DNA from: Paenibacillus bovis
Lineage (GTDB): Bacteria > Bacillota > Bacilli > Paenibacillales > Paenibacillaceae
Assembly: GCF_001421015.2 (NCBI RefSeq)
Contig: NZ_CP013023.1
Span: forward strand, 1,915,501 to 1,979,500
Reading direction: 5' to 3'
DNA length: 64,000 nt
In this document: positions 16,586 to 25,531 of the stretch, piece by piece
Position numbering within the stretch: the stretch's first letter is position 1
Layout of the letters: each line of letters opens with the position of its first letter
Notes under the pieces: generated by a model
Databases searched by the model: none
Told to the model about the DNA's origin: nothing
What the model saw: only the letters and a program-made list of their open reading frames with translations
Translations under genes and position numbers: made by a program

Positions 16586-18127
16586 ATGGCGAATATCACA
16601 TCAATTTTGATAGGTATGGGTTCAAAAAAATTAAATAACTATTTAAATAGAAATACAAAAAAAAATAGCCTATCAAATAAAAAAAATCAATTATGGAATA
16701 AGAAGAATAAAAGTAAGGCTTATAATTATTTAAAAAAACTTAATGATGTAGCTTCAAAGTCTCATTCTTCTAAAATTTCACCAAGAATTTTAAAAAATAA
16801 AAAACATGTGCCAGAACCCTGGTATAAAAGGGCAACTGAAAGAGTAAAGAAAAGTATTGCTACTGGAGTAGATTCAATTAAATCGACATATAATTCTGGT
16901 AGTAAATGGGCGTCCAATAAAATGAATCAAGCTGAGGATTGGTCTATTAAAGCGTATCATACTGGATCTTCATGGCTTGGTTCAAACGCAATTAAGGCAA
17001 AAGATTGGTCTGTAGGTGCATATCATAATAGCGTAGCTCAAGTAAAAGGAACAGCAGGTAATATTTTTAATTCAGTTATTGGTTGGGGAAGTAATAAGTC
17101 CCAACAAGCAAGAAGTTGGATTGGAAAAACTGATACTAAAATACAAAAATGGACTAAGGAAAAACGCGATCAAGCAGCACAATTCGCAAAAACACAAGCA
17201 CAAAACTTTGTAGGGTTCTGGCATGGTACATCTAAATGGATGGATCCTTCTCTTGATATAGCAGACATTGTGAAAAAAACTGTTGATTTTAAAGATGAAG
17301 CCATGAAAGGAATAAATGTTTACAAAAACTTCGATGTTGATCAAATACTACAATTTGAGATGTTCAAAGAGAATCTTTTAAAATTTACTGGAGCAACTAA
17401 ATTAGCAGGCACTTCGACTATGAAAAAGATAGGGCAATTTTATGATGATACGATTACTAAGTTAGCTGGTAGTTCAGCGATAACCAAAATGAAAGGCTTA
17501 TATAGTACCGGTTTAGATAAAGTAATTCAATTTTCAAATACACCAACTTTCAAAACAGCAATGAAAGTCGGTAAAAGAGTTTTAAACGTTATTGATTTAA
17601 TCTCGCCTATTTATAAGATTTCACAAGCCAAAACGGGTAGAGAAGCAGTAGAAATTGGAGTAGAAGAATATTTACCAAAAATAGCTTCGTTAGGAGCTGG
17701 TTATCTTACAAGTCAACTTGGAGGAGCAATTATTGGTGGCACAGGACAATTTGAATTTGCACCCTTGTTACCAGTAGCATCCTTTGCAGCAGCAGAAGGA
17801 GCAGATCGTCTAACAAAAAAAGCATTAAAGACTTATGATGTACCTAAAAAAATTGGTAATTGGATTTTTGGTGAAGAGAAAAAAGCTACTTCTACAACTA
17901 CAGGTAAAAATATTTCTCCTAATAAAGTACCGAGTTTAAATCATAGTTCTAAAAACAAAACGAGATCTAAATCTAATCCTATATTTATAAATATGCCATC
18001 AGGTGCTGTTCAGATTTCTAATTCTCAAAATAGTTTTGACTATGCAGTAATCGCAACAGAAGTAGGTCAGCAAATTGCTGAACATTTTAGAAGAGCATTA
18101 GAAAATAAAAAAAGCGTTCATGCTTGA
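16586..18127 (+). CDS. tape measure-like protein, short and A/T-rich
   Basis: By position (after the chaperone, before the LysM protein) this is the tail tape measure, which fixes tail length. It is only 513 residues, against about 1330 for PBSX XkdO. The sequence is Lys/Asn/Ser-rich. About residues 103-185 hold three Trp-rich repeats: KWASNKMNQAEDWSIKAYH, SWLGSNAIKAKDWSVGAYH and GWGSNKSQQARSWIGKTD. A hydrophobic Gly/Ala stretch (SLGAGYLTSQLGGAIIGG, about 370-390) could be a membrane-inserting segment. GGAGGTGAACAA precedes ATG 16586. Base composition is far more A/T-rich than all neighbours, a sign of recent replacement or transfer. Sequence similarity to known tape measures is not obvious, so the role rests on synteny. 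Confidence 0.65.
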   Translation: MANITSILIGMGSKKLNNYLNRNTKKNSLSNKKNQLWNKKNKSKAYNYLKKLNDVASKSHSSKISPRILKNKKHVPEPWYKRATERVKKSIATGVDSIKSTYNSGSKWASNKMNQAEDWSIKAYHTGSSWLGSNAIKAKDWSVGAYHNSVAQVKGTAGNIFNSVIGWGSNKSQQARSWIGKTDTKIQKWTKEKRDQAAQFAKTQAQNFVGFWHGTSKWMDPSLDIADIVKKTVDFKDEAMKGINVYKNFDVDQILQFEMFKENLLKFTGATKLAGTSTMKKIGQFYDDTITKLAGSSAITKMKGLYSTGLDKVIQFSNTPTFKTAMKVGKRVLNVIDLISPIYKISQAKTGREAVEIGVEEYLPKIASLGAGYLTSQLGGAIIGGTGQFEFAPLLPVASFAAAEGADRLTKKALKTYDVPKKIGNWIFGEEKKATSTTTGKNISPNKVPSLNHSSKNKTRSKSNPIFINMPSGAVQISNSQNSFDYAVIATEVGQQIAEHFRRALENKKSVHA

Positions 18128-18169
18128 TATTATTTTACGTTCTGTATTTAGCAAGAAAGGAGGAACACC

Positions 18170-18814
18170 ATGGATATTTACCTGATCGACGGGACACGAA
18201 ACTTTTTTCATTTCCCGGTTAATCCCGAGGAAATCAGTATTTCTCGTTCCAAAGGCTATGAGACGATCAATATGCTGGAGTACGGTGAGTTTGATTTCAC
18301 TATAGGTGACAAAATCAAAGAAATCAGCTTTTCATCCTTTTTTCCAAAAGATTACGATCCGTCCTACTGCCGGTACAGCAATCTGCCTGCACCACAGGCT
18401 GCAACGAACCAATTGAACCATTTTCTCGTATCAAAACGCCCGGCCCAGCTGATCATTACTGGAACTGGCGTGAATGTCCCTGTGTATCTTATCACCTATA
18501 ACACCAATTTCCGTGGCGGGGAGCCAGGTGATATCTCGTTTGATCTTACTTTCCGGACCTGGCGAGATGCCAAAGTGAAGCAGCAAAAAACAACTGCCAA
18601 AGGCAAAGCAAACAGCAAATCCGGTTCACGAACCGATCTCAAGCAGAATGGCAAGACCTACACTGTCAAATCTGGAGATTCCCTTTTCAAAATCGCCAAG
18701 CTGCAGCTGGGTGACAGCGCCAAATGGAATGCGATCTACAAGCTGAACACCAAAACTATCGGCAACAACCCGAATAATATCCGGCCCGGACAAAAGCTGG
18801 TGATGCCGTCATGA
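18170..18814 (+). CDS. xkdP: LysM-containing tail protein (XkdP-like)
   Basis: A 214-residue protein with an N-terminal XkdP-type domain (FHFPVNPEEISISRSKGYETINMLEYGEFDF, then ISFSSFFPKDYDPSYC) and a C-terminal LysM motif, TYTVKSGDSLFKIAKLQLGD to NIRPGQKLVMP (about residues 163-213), joined by a Lys/Thr/Ser linker. LysM binds N-acetylglucosamine-containing glycans such as peptidoglycan, which suits a tail/baseplate hub component. AAAGGAGGAACACC precedes the ATG. Base composition returns to the local norm here. The stop overlaps the next start (ATGA), so translation is coupled to XkdQ. Confidence 0.92.
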   Translation: MDIYLIDGTRNFFHFPVNPEEISISRSKGYETINMLEYGEFDFTIGDKIKEISFSSFFPKDYDPSYCRYSNLPAPQAATNQLNHFLVSKRPAQLIITGTGVNVPVYLITYNTNFRGGEPGDISFDLTFRTWRDAKVKQQKTTAKGKANSKSGSRTDLKQNGKTYTVKSGDSLFKIAKLQLGDSAKWNAIYKLNTKTIGNNPNNIRPGQKLVMPS

Positions 18815-19794
18815 GTTACAAAGTTATCGTTAAGGATAAATATGATATCACGCCCCTTATTGAAACGATCAGCATGCGCGATTCGCTGGATCAGATTGCG
18901 TGCCAGGCGAGTATTCGCGTAGCCGTTCCATCCGGCTCCGGCTTGCCGTCACTTGCTCCGGGTATGGATATACGAATTAGCGGCATTCCTTTTGGAGATA
19001 AAAGTTTTCATCCACTGCTGCATCCCGGCGTCATCTGGGAGATTGAAAGCACAAACAGCGGTACCAAGCGGCTGAATATGACAGTTTACGACCGAATGAT
19101 CTATCTGGAAAAATCCGAAGACGAGTATCTGCTGCCCAAAGATCAGACAGCGAGCCAGCGTATTCGCAAATACGCGAAGGACTGGAATATTACACTCGGT
19201 ACGATTCCCGAGACAAAATCCAAGCTGGGCAAAGCGGTCTACCGGGCACAGACCATCTTTTCCATGATCTTTGCCGATCTCAAGGAAACAGCCAAATCAG
19301 ACGGGCCCATGTTCCATCCGCGTATGACCAGCCGCGGACTGGAACTATTTGAGCTGGGCAGCAACAGCAATGTGATTCAGCTGGATCGGCTGATCGACAT
19401 GACCCAGATGCGTACCCTGGAAGGTGCAGTCACCAAAATCCGGGTACTGGCTGCTTCCGAATCGTCAGATGGCAAGGAAGTACCTTCCAAAGCATTGGCT
19501 GTAGAAGAAAAAGGAACCAAAGAACTGGGAACCCTGCAAAAGTTGATGACCGATGACCAGATCAAAACAGCCGATGCCGCGAAAAAATATGCCAAAAACT
19601 ATCTGACCGGTATCCAGCAGACCTTTACGGTGACCGCGCCAGATATTAACACAATTCGGGCAGGCGATGCGGTAATGGTCAGCGGCATGAAGCTGATCGT
19701 CATGACAGCCAGCCACGATCTGGGCAACCCCGGTACGATGACGCTGGAGCTGGCGACTGCGGATTACGTGAGAAGGAGGTATTATCTTGAGTAA
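18811..19794 (+). CDS. xkdQ: tail hub/late control protein (XkdQ-like)
   Basis: The 327-residue protein matches the XkdQ/YqbQ family (gpD-like baseplate hub) in length and pattern: VIVKDKYDITPLIETISMRDSLDQIACQASI at the N-terminus, VIWEIESTNSGTKRLNMTVYDRMIYLEKSEDEYL, and TRIRVLA-like VTKIRVLAASESSDG, with the C-terminal QQTFTVTAPDINTIRAGDAVMVSG. Such proteins form the hub that connects tube and spike. It overlaps xkdP by four bases and the next gene by eight, indicating tight co-translation. Confidence 0.9.
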   Translation: MSYKVIVKDKYDITPLIETISMRDSLDQIACQASIRVAVPSGSGLPSLAPGMDIRISGIPFGDKSFHPLLHPGVIWEIESTNSGTKRLNMTVYDRMIYLEKSEDEYLLPKDQTASQRIRKYAKDWNITLGTIPETKSKLGKAVYRAQTIFSMIFADLKETAKSDGPMFHPRMTSRGLELFELGSNSNVIQLDRLIDMTQMRTLEGAVTKIRVLAASESSDGKEVPSKALAVEEKGTKELGTLQKLMTDDQIKTADAAKKYAKNYLTGIQQTFTVTAPDINTIRAGDAVMVSGMKLIVMTASHDLGNPGTMTLELATADYVRRRYYLE

Positions 19795-20197
19795 AAAAGA
19801 TCCATATGGACATTTTGCCGATGTAATGCGGTCGACCATGTCGAAGCATACCCAGCAGGCAATCAGCGGATTGGGTGCGGTGCTAGGTACAATGACGGCT
19901 TCGGGTGTCAAGCTGGATGATTTTAAGCATGAAATTCAGGATTATATGATTGCGGAGCTGCCGGGTATGCTGGAAATGCCGCAACGTATCTATACCGGCA
20001 GTGTACATCCACAGGGTCAGGGACAGTTTCATGGCAGCAGTACAATCAGCGATTATGCCTTTGATCTTTCGGAGGTAGAGGAAAGCGTGCTGCATCTGAA
20101 TAAAGGGCTGAAGCCCGGTGACCGTGTGCTCGCGCTGCGTGTGAACAGCGGCAACGACGTAGTAATTGTATGCAAGGTGGTGAGTGCCAATGGCTAA
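19787..20197 (+). CDS. xkdR: DUF2577 baseplate protein (XkdR-like)
   Basis: A 136-residue DUF2577-type protein found between XkdQ and XkdS in PBSX-like tails. A key feature is the C-terminal OB-like beta segment VHLNKG-type LHLNKGLKPGDRVLALRVNSGNDVVIVCKV, consistent with a spike-associated/gpV-like module. The start is TTG 19787, seven bases after AGAAGGAGG, overlapping the end of xkdQ by eight bases. It overlaps the next gene's start too. Confidence 0.88.
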   Translation: MSKKDPYGHFADVMRSTMSKHTQQAISGLGAVLGTMTASGVKLDDFKHEIQDYMIAELPGMLEMPQRIYTGSVHPQGQGQFHGSSTISDYAFDLSEVEESVLHLNKGLKPGDRVLALRVNSGNDVVIVCKVVSANG

Positions 20198-20648
20198 TCT
20201 GTTCCCGGACACCGACGATTTTATCTGGGGAGATGAACAGACGGCAGCAGACGCGGATAGTACAGAGGTAATCTTCGGACGCAGCTGGCGGTATGACTAT
20301 GACGCCGGTGATTTTGTCATGACACCGAGCGGCCGGGTAGCAGTCGCCGATGAAAAGGAAGCCTGGGTGCAGTGGTGTCACAAAGCGATTTTGACTCCAC
20401 GTTACCGTCACGTTATTTATTCGCGGGATTATGGCAGCGAGTTGGAAGAACTGATCGGCTCTGCACTCGGCCGGGCTGTGATGGAAAGTGAGATTACACG
20501 GATGGTCAGCGAAGCGCTGCTGATGGATGAACGAACAGCCAGCGTCGACCAGTTTACCTTTACCTGGTCGGAAGATCACTGCATGATGAGCTGCCGAATA
20601 ACGAATGTACAGGATGATACCGAAATTTTGGAAAGTGAGGTGATCTGA
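20190..20648 (+). CDS. xkdS: DUF2634 baseplate wedge protein (XkdS-like, gp25-like)
   Basis: A 152-residue DUF2634 protein: NLFPDTDDFIWG at the N-terminus and KAILTPRYRHVIYSRDYGSELEELIG in the centre, the latter resembling the gp25/W family, which nucleates the sheath on the baseplate. ATG 20190 follows AAGGTGGTGA; an in-frame GTG lies six bases earlier. It overlaps xkdR by eight bases, and one base separates its stop from the next start. Confidence 0.9.
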   Translation: MANLFPDTDDFIWGDEQTAADADSTEVIFGRSWRYDYDAGDFVMTPSGRVAVADEKEAWVQWCHKAILTPRYRHVIYSRDYGSELEELIGSALGRAVMESEITRMVSEALLMDERTASVDQFTFTWSEDHCMMSCRITNVQDDTEILESEVI

Positions 20649-20649
20649 A

Positions 20650-21789
20650 TTGGCAGATTTCCCTTATTACCTGGAAAAACAGACAGAAGAGAATATTATG
20701 CAGCGTATGCTGGACAGAGTGCCTTCGGATATCGACAAATCGGAAGGCTCTTTTATTTGGGATGCAGAAGCACCGGTCGCTTTTATGCTGTCGGAAGCAG
20801 CAATCTGGGCGCAGGAACTGCTGCGCCGTGGATTCGCCAGTACAGCAGCCAGCAGTGATGAGAATTTCCGCTCGGAAGAGCTGGATCTGCGGGCAGCCGA
20901 GCATGGCGTAACCCGGCGCGGCGCTGTGCAGGCGATCGGCAAGGTGACTTTTACCGGTGAGCCTGGCAAAAGTATTCCCGGCGGTACAGTCATTGCTACA
21001 CCGGCAGATGATGTATCCGGCGAGGCTTCACTGGAATACGAGACCACTACATCGGTCATACTGGATACGACCGGCAAAGCGGAAGCACCGATCCGCGCAC
21101 TTGTCGCTGGCAGAGCCAGTAATGTACCTGCTGGCACCATTACTATTTTATCGACTTCCATTAGCGGGATTACGAGGGTGACGAACTCTTCAGCCGTAAC
21201 AGGAGGCTCGAATATCGAGAGCGATTCTTCTCTGCTGGAGCGATTTTATGCAAGAGTCCGCAACCAGGGTACGAGTGGCAACAAAGCACAGTATATGCAG
21301 TGGGCAGGCGAGATTGCTGGTGTAGGTGCCAGCCGCGTCGTGCCGCTCTGGAAAGGACCTGGTACAGTAGGCCTCTATCTGCTGGATGCAGACAAGCGTG
21401 CAGCGAATAGTGATATTGTGACAGCGGTACAGAAATATATTGATCCGACGCAGGATGGACAAGGTGAAGGAACTGCCCCGGCTGGACCGGTTATTACCGT
21501 AATGGCTGCCGAAGAAGTGCCGGTGAACATCAGTGTTCAATTGACACTTGCGAGTGATGCTTCATTGGAGCAGGTGCGAGCGCTTATTCAGAAAGGGGTA
21601 ACTGCCTATCTCAAGCAACTGGCCTTTAACGATTCGCTGGTGCGCTATACCCGTATCGCTGCGATTCTGCTCGATATCCCGCCGATCATCGACTATAGCC
21701 ATTTAACCGTTAACGGAACCAGCGACAAAAACATCGAAATCGGCGCCAGTCAGGTGGCTGTGCTGGGGACGGTGACGGTCAATGGATAA
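20650..21789 (+). CDS. xkdT: baseplate J/gp47-like protein (XkdT)
   Basis: The 379-residue protein is the baseplate wedge component of the Mu gp47/P2 J family. Motifs: DKSEGSFIWDAEAPVAFMLSEA near the N-terminus, the glycine-rich beta segment GKVTFTGEPGKSIPGGTVIATP, EAPIRALVAGRASNVPAGTI and the conserved TGGSNIESDSSLLERFYARVRNQGTSGNKAQYMQWA (about residues 178-213) used across the family. TTG 20650 is the start, after GAGGTGATC. Its end overlaps xkdU by eight bases. Confidence 0.94.
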   Translation: MADFPYYLEKQTEENIMQRMLDRVPSDIDKSEGSFIWDAEAPVAFMLSEAAIWAQELLRRGFASTAASSDENFRSEELDLRAAEHGVTRRGAVQAIGKVTFTGEPGKSIPGGTVIATPADDVSGEASLEYETTTSVILDTTGKAEAPIRALVAGRASNVPAGTITILSTSISGITRVTNSSAVTGGSNIESDSSLLERFYARVRNQGTSGNKAQYMQWAGEIAGVGASRVVPLWKGPGTVGLYLLDADKRAANSDIVTAVQKYIDPTQDGQGEGTAPAGPVITVMAAEEVPVNISVQLTLASDASLEQVRALIQKGVTAYLKQLAFNDSLVRYTRIAAILLDIPPIIDYSHLTVNGTSDKNIEIGASQVAVLGTVTVNG

Positions 21790-22465
21790 GCAAATGCTAT
21801 CGCTACAGGAGCAGCAAGGAAGTGATTGGGATAGAGCAACAAATCATTCCATACTTCGTTCCATAGCTGCAGTAGCTGACAACCGGGAGCTGCTTGCAAG
21901 TGGTAATCGATTCGTGAGTGCCAAAGGAGCCGAACTGTTCTCCTATCTGCCTGCCTACTATGAGACTTCGCGTATCATGCACGCCGATATGGAAACAAAA
22001 GGTATTGAAATGGATGCATTATACCATGCACTGGAAGAAACGTTCCAGCAATTTTTCGTCTGTACAGCCACCTGGGGAATCGGTTACTGGGAAAATGAGC
22101 TGGGTATTGTCAGCGATGCGACCAAGCCTTTGGAGCAGCGCCGTGCTGTTGTGGAATCCAAGCTGCGCGGCGGCGGCAAGTTCTCCGGAGCGCTCGTCAA
22201 AAATGTGGCAGAAGCCTATGATGGCGGGACAGTTAAGGTAACGTTTCAGCCGGAACGATGGAATTTTACAATTCAATTCGTCGATACCCACGGTATTCCG
22301 CCCAATCTGGATGATCTGAAAGCAGCGATCGAAGAGATCAAGCCGGCTCATTTGTCGATAGAATACAAATTCAGCTATTTGCTGATTCGCGAAATTCATG
22401 AAATAAAAACTTTAACGGAAATGGAAGCAATCCCATTATCCAAATTCGCAGGAGGTGCAGTGTAA
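21782..22465 (+). CDS. xkdU: YmfQ/DUF2313-type baseplate protein (XkdU)
   Basis: 227 residues. Features of the family (gpI-like, links wedge to fibre) include LFSYLPAYYETSRIMHADMETKGIEMDAL, FQQFFVCTATWGIGYWENELGI, and the RRAVVESKLRGGGKFSGALVKNVAEAYDGGTVKVTF segment (about residues 120-155). It ends with a helical part that includes EIKPAHLSIEYKFSYL. The start overlaps xkdT by eight bases and its stop overlaps the start of the fibre gene (TAATG), so it is in the same translationally coupled chain. Confidence 0.92.
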   Translation: MDKQMLSLQEQQGSDWDRATNHSILRSIAAVADNRELLASGNRFVSAKGAELFSYLPAYYETSRIMHADMETKGIEMDALYHALEETFQQFFVCTATWGIGYWENELGIVSDATKPLEQRRAVVESKLRGGGKFSGALVKNVAEAYDGGTVKVTFQPERWNFTIQFVDTHGIPPNLDDLKAAIEEIKPAHLSIEYKFSYLLIREIHEIKTLTEMEAIPLSKFAGGAV

Positions 22466-23958
22466 TGGCAAGTAACACGCCAAATTTGAATTTGCTCAAG
22501 AAAGATCCGGCTGTAGATGGCAATGATACGTTTAATATCAAAACGATGCTGAATGACAACTGGGATAAAATTGATAGTGCAATGGGAGATATTCCCGATC
22601 AAGTTGCAGATCTGGCAAAAACGGCTGTTACGTACAAAGAATGGCCTGCAGGAGTAAACAGTATCAATGGTCTGGTAGATATTGGAGTATACTATGTACC
22701 GGATTTATCCAAATATACGAATATTCCAAATCATCCTGCAGGGGGTACAAATGCAGCATGGGCTGGCGCAAATGCCATCATTAATGTATATAATGTACAG
22801 CCTCCATATGTAGGACCAGCTGCTCTGCGGGTTGTAGAACTATATATCACACTTGGTACAGCACAGTACTTTTATCGTCGTAATACAAAGCTTTCTACTT
22901 CTGGCAGCCAGACTACAATTACTCATGGTTCTTGGGAGAGAGTTATTACAACTGCTACTGGTCGATTGCAGCTTGATGATGTAAGTGGCTCTATTCCGCT
23001 GGCTATAGGTGCTGGTTCAGTTCGTACACGTTGGGGGTTTCATGTGGATGCTGGAGGTTCAATGCATATTGCCCCATCTACAGCAACAGGTGGAACGGAC
23101 TCTTTTAATTTTGATAAAGGAATAGCTATTAATTCCACGACTGGCATGGTTACGGTCGAAACAAGTCTACGAGTAAATAACGGGCGATTAAATGTTTATA
23201 ATAATCGTAACTCTGCTGCACAGTATGAGCCCTCGGGAGAATGGGCTGGACGAATTATTAACTTTGCCGATGCTTCAAATGAACACGGTCTGGTCGTAGG
23301 TAACCGCTGGGGAGCGAATGAGTCTACTGTATTCCTGGCAGGTGCATCTGGTATCGGTTCAAGCTTCAAGGAATTTTTCCGTATTTCGGGTATCGGTAAA
23401 ATATATATGCGAGATACCAGTGATCAAACAATTGATCTTGCTGCTACTCTTGCAGATTTAAAGCAATCTGGCGTTAATTTTAAGAATTCGCTGGTTGCCC
23501 AGCTTAACGCCAAGAATATCAGTGTGGCAACCAGTGAAGAAATGTCGACATTAATAAATAGAATATCAGAGATTAAAGCTCGGACAGTAAGTGGACAAGT
23601 TCCTCGAACTAATGATGCAATGGGTACTGGTCAAGATGGTTCTCCTATGTATCAATTTGAATCTACTCTTACAACTAAAGACTTCTCATTTAATCTAAGT
23701 GGTATTAATTTCTTCCCGGAATATCTAGCTGTACGTCTAAATGAGATTAATGGATTTTACCGTAATCAACCTAGCAGCTCAATACCCTTAACGAATGGCG
23801 TAGTACGAAGTGATGCTGCGCATGTACCTGTTAAGGATATAACGTTTCAGATCTTATCTAGAGGTAATGGAAGCTTTGTATTACGTGTTACAAATACGTC
23901 AAGTACTTATTCGACGCTGAGATTTACTGTAGCAAGCTTTAGTGCTGTAGGGATTTAA
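22465..23958 (+). CDS. tail fibre / receptor-binding protein
   Basis: 497 residues; the N-terminal 45 (TPNLNLLKKDPAVDGNDTFNIKTMLNDNWDKIDSAM) form the attachment module common to Firmicute tail fibres. The remainder is beta-rich with Gly/Ser/Asn/Thr-heavy stretches, including ELYITLGTAQYFYRRN, WGFHVDAGGSMHI and a C-terminal domain starting near DFSFNLSGINFFPEYLAVRL. It should decide which cell surfaces the tail binds. The base composition is visibly more A/T-rich than the baseplate genes, fitting exchange of specificity modules. Only one fibre gene and no separate fibre chaperone are seen. Confidence 0.85.
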   Translation: MASNTPNLNLLKKDPAVDGNDTFNIKTMLNDNWDKIDSAMGDIPDQVADLAKTAVTYKEWPAGVNSINGLVDIGVYYVPDLSKYTNIPNHPAGGTNAAWAGANAIINVYNVQPPYVGPAALRVVELYITLGTAQYFYRRNTKLSTSGSQTTITHGSWERVITTATGRLQLDDVSGSIPLAIGAGSVRTRWGFHVDAGGSMHIAPSTATGGTDSFNFDKGIAINSTTGMVTVETSLRVNNGRLNVYNNRNSAAQYEPSGEWAGRIINFADASNEHGLVVGNRWGANESTVFLAGASGIGSSFKEFFRISGIGKIYMRDTSDQTIDLAATLADLKQSGVNFKNSLVAQLNAKNISVATSEEMSTLINRISEIKARTVSGQVPRTNDAMGTGQDGSPMYQFESTLTTKDFSFNLSGINFFPEYLAVRLNEINGFYRNQPSSSIPLTNGVVRSDAAHVPVKDITFQILSRGNGSFVLRVTNTSSTYSTLRFTVASFSAVGI

Positions 23959-24016
23959 CTATTATTTCATCGATAATTAATAAAAGTTTAAACAACAGAG
24001 AAAGGAGAAGAAGGGG

Positions 24017-24571
24017 ATGGGGGAGCCGTGGCCGCAAATCATCAAGGTAGTTTCGACAGCGTATGGGGCTGCTGTGGGCTACCTGTTTGGGGGTTGGGAT
24101 GTGTTGATTAACTTATTATTGGTACTTGTCATTGTAGACTGGTTCTCCGGGTGGGCGGCTGCCTGGATGAGAGGCGAGTTGAAAAGCAGGGTGGGCTTTA
24201 AAGGCATCATCCGTAAAGTCGCTATTTTCGTAGTGGTATCTATAGCTCACTTCATCGATCAGGCGCTTGGAAGTCTGCATTACTTCCAGGATGCCGTGAT
24301 CTTTTTTTATCTGGCGAATGAATTGCTCTCGGTCATTGAGAATGCCGGTAAAATGGGGCTGCCAATGCCGAATATTCTTCGCAACGCCGTGCATATTTTT
24401 GAATCGAAAAATACACCGCCGGAAAATCCGATGCTGATCGACGAAGCCCAGCCGGAAGCCGTAAAGGAAATTAAGGAAACCAAAGAAAATCAGGAACAGC
24501 AGGAAAATCACGAACGGCAGATTGATCATCCAAAGGAGGATGCCGGAGATGCAGGCGAGAAGCACGCGTAA
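24017..24571 (+). CDS. phage holin (holin_4/TcdE-Cph1 family)
   Basis: A 184-residue membrane protein with three hydrophobic segments: STAYGAAVGYLFGGWDVLINLLLVLVIVDWFSGW, VAIFVVVSIAHFIDQAL and FQDAVIFFYLANELLSVIENAGKMGLPMP. The motif DWFSGWAAAW and the family-typical YLANELLSVIENAGKMGLP mark the holin_4 family. The C-terminal 55 residues are an unusually long Glu/Gln/Lys tail. The endolysin gene overlaps its end by 23 bases. Role: membrane permeabilisation to release the tail particles. Confidence 0.9.
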   Translation: MGEPWPQIIKVVSTAYGAAVGYLFGGWDVLINLLLVLVIVDWFSGWAAAWMRGELKSRVGFKGIIRKVAIFVVVSIAHFIDQALGSLHYFQDAVIFFYLANELLSVIENAGKMGLPMPNILRNAVHIFESKNTPPENPMLIDEAQPEAVKEIKETKENQEQQENHERQIDHPKEDAGDAGEKHA

Positions 24572-25508
24572 TGCCCAGGGTATCGACGTATCCCATTGGC
24601 AGGGAACGATCAACTGGAAGCAGGTTCAGGCAGCCGGCAAACAGTTTGTTTTTGTCAAAGCCAGTGAAGGTACAAGCTACCGGGATGACCGGTTTGTATC
24701 CAATATTCAGGGCGCCCGCGCAGCAGGAATGCTGGTGGGCGCTTATCATTTTCTGAACGCGCAAAATACAGCCGCTGCCAGACAAGAAGCAGCTCATTTT
24801 ATCGATTGTCTGAAAAGGATAGGCGGAGCCGGCAGTCTGGATCTGCCACCTGTTATGGACTATGAGGATAACCCCGGCAAGCTTGGCAAGAGCCAGGTCA
24901 ACGCTGTGGCACTCGCTTTTTTGCAGGAGGTGGAGCGTCTGAGTGGTCGCCGTCCCATTGTTTATACAGGGAATGCTTTTGCGGCGCAGTTTGATCGCCG
25001 TCTCAGCGAATATGATCTGTGGATTGCCCGTTACAGCGGCACTCGTGTACCAGATGATTGCTCCGCCTGGCAGAAGTGGGATTTCTGGCAGTACACCGAT
25101 ACCGGTCAGGTTCCGGGGATTCAGGGCGGCGTCGATCTGAATGAATACCACGGTACAATCAGTGAACTGCAGACCCGATATGCAAAGAATCATAACAATG
25201 ATGAGGGAGATGAAGAGCCAATGACTGCAGAGGAAAAGAAAGCTTTTGCCGCACTGGAAGCCACCGTAAAGGCGCAAAGCGACCGGATCGCATCGCTGAC
25301 CGATAGCCGGGATATGCTGAAATCCAGCGTTAGCAAAATGGATAGCCGTGTTCAGCAGATGGAACAGAGCCGTAGCATGAAGATTCCGGAATGGGCGCAA
25401 GAAGCGGTCAGCAAAGCGGTAACAGCAGGTATTGTCGATGATCCGGAGGGCGGAAGCTATGACTTTTACCGACTGATTACTGTACTGCATCGCAAGGGAT
25501 TGATTTAA
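24549..25508 (+). CDS. GH25 muramidase endolysin
   Basis: A lysozyme of glycoside hydrolase family 25. Catalytic region: GIDVSHWQG (Asp13), FVKASEG (Glu40), PVMDYEDNPG with the Asp104-x-Glu106 pair, and WIARYSGT and FWQYTDTGQVPGIQGGVDLNEY lining the cleft. Residues after about 210 form a helical linker/coiled coil (EEKKAFAALEATVKAQSDRIASL) and a C-terminal IPEWAQEAVSKAVTAGIVDDPEGGS segment that resembles an SLH-like or cell-wall-targeting domain. ATG 24549 is nine bases after AAAGGAGG and lies inside the holin gene's end. It hydrolyses the glycan backbone of peptidoglycan for cell lysis. Confidence 0.93.
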   Translation: MQARSTRNAQGIDVSHWQGTINWKQVQAAGKQFVFVKASEGTSYRDDRFVSNIQGARAAGMLVGAYHFLNAQNTAAARQEAAHFIDCLKRIGGAGSLDLPPVMDYEDNPGKLGKSQVNAVALAFLQEVERLSGRRPIVYTGNAFAAQFDRRLSEYDLWIARYSGTRVPDDCSAWQKWDFWQYTDTGQVPGIQGGVDLNEYHGTISELQTRYAKNHNNDEGDEEPMTAEEKKAFAALEATVKAQSDRIASLTDSRDMLKSSVSKMDSRVQQMEQSRSMKIPEWAQEAVSKAVTAGIVDDPEGGSYDFYRLITVLHRKGLI

Positions 25509-25531
25509 AATTCGGAAGGAGAAGGGTCAAT

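Noticed and set aside
24471..25490. Long minus-strand open frame of 339 codons opposite the endolysin
   Set aside because: It is a shadow of the GH25 gene; the composition is typical of antisense frames and there is no ribosome binding site.
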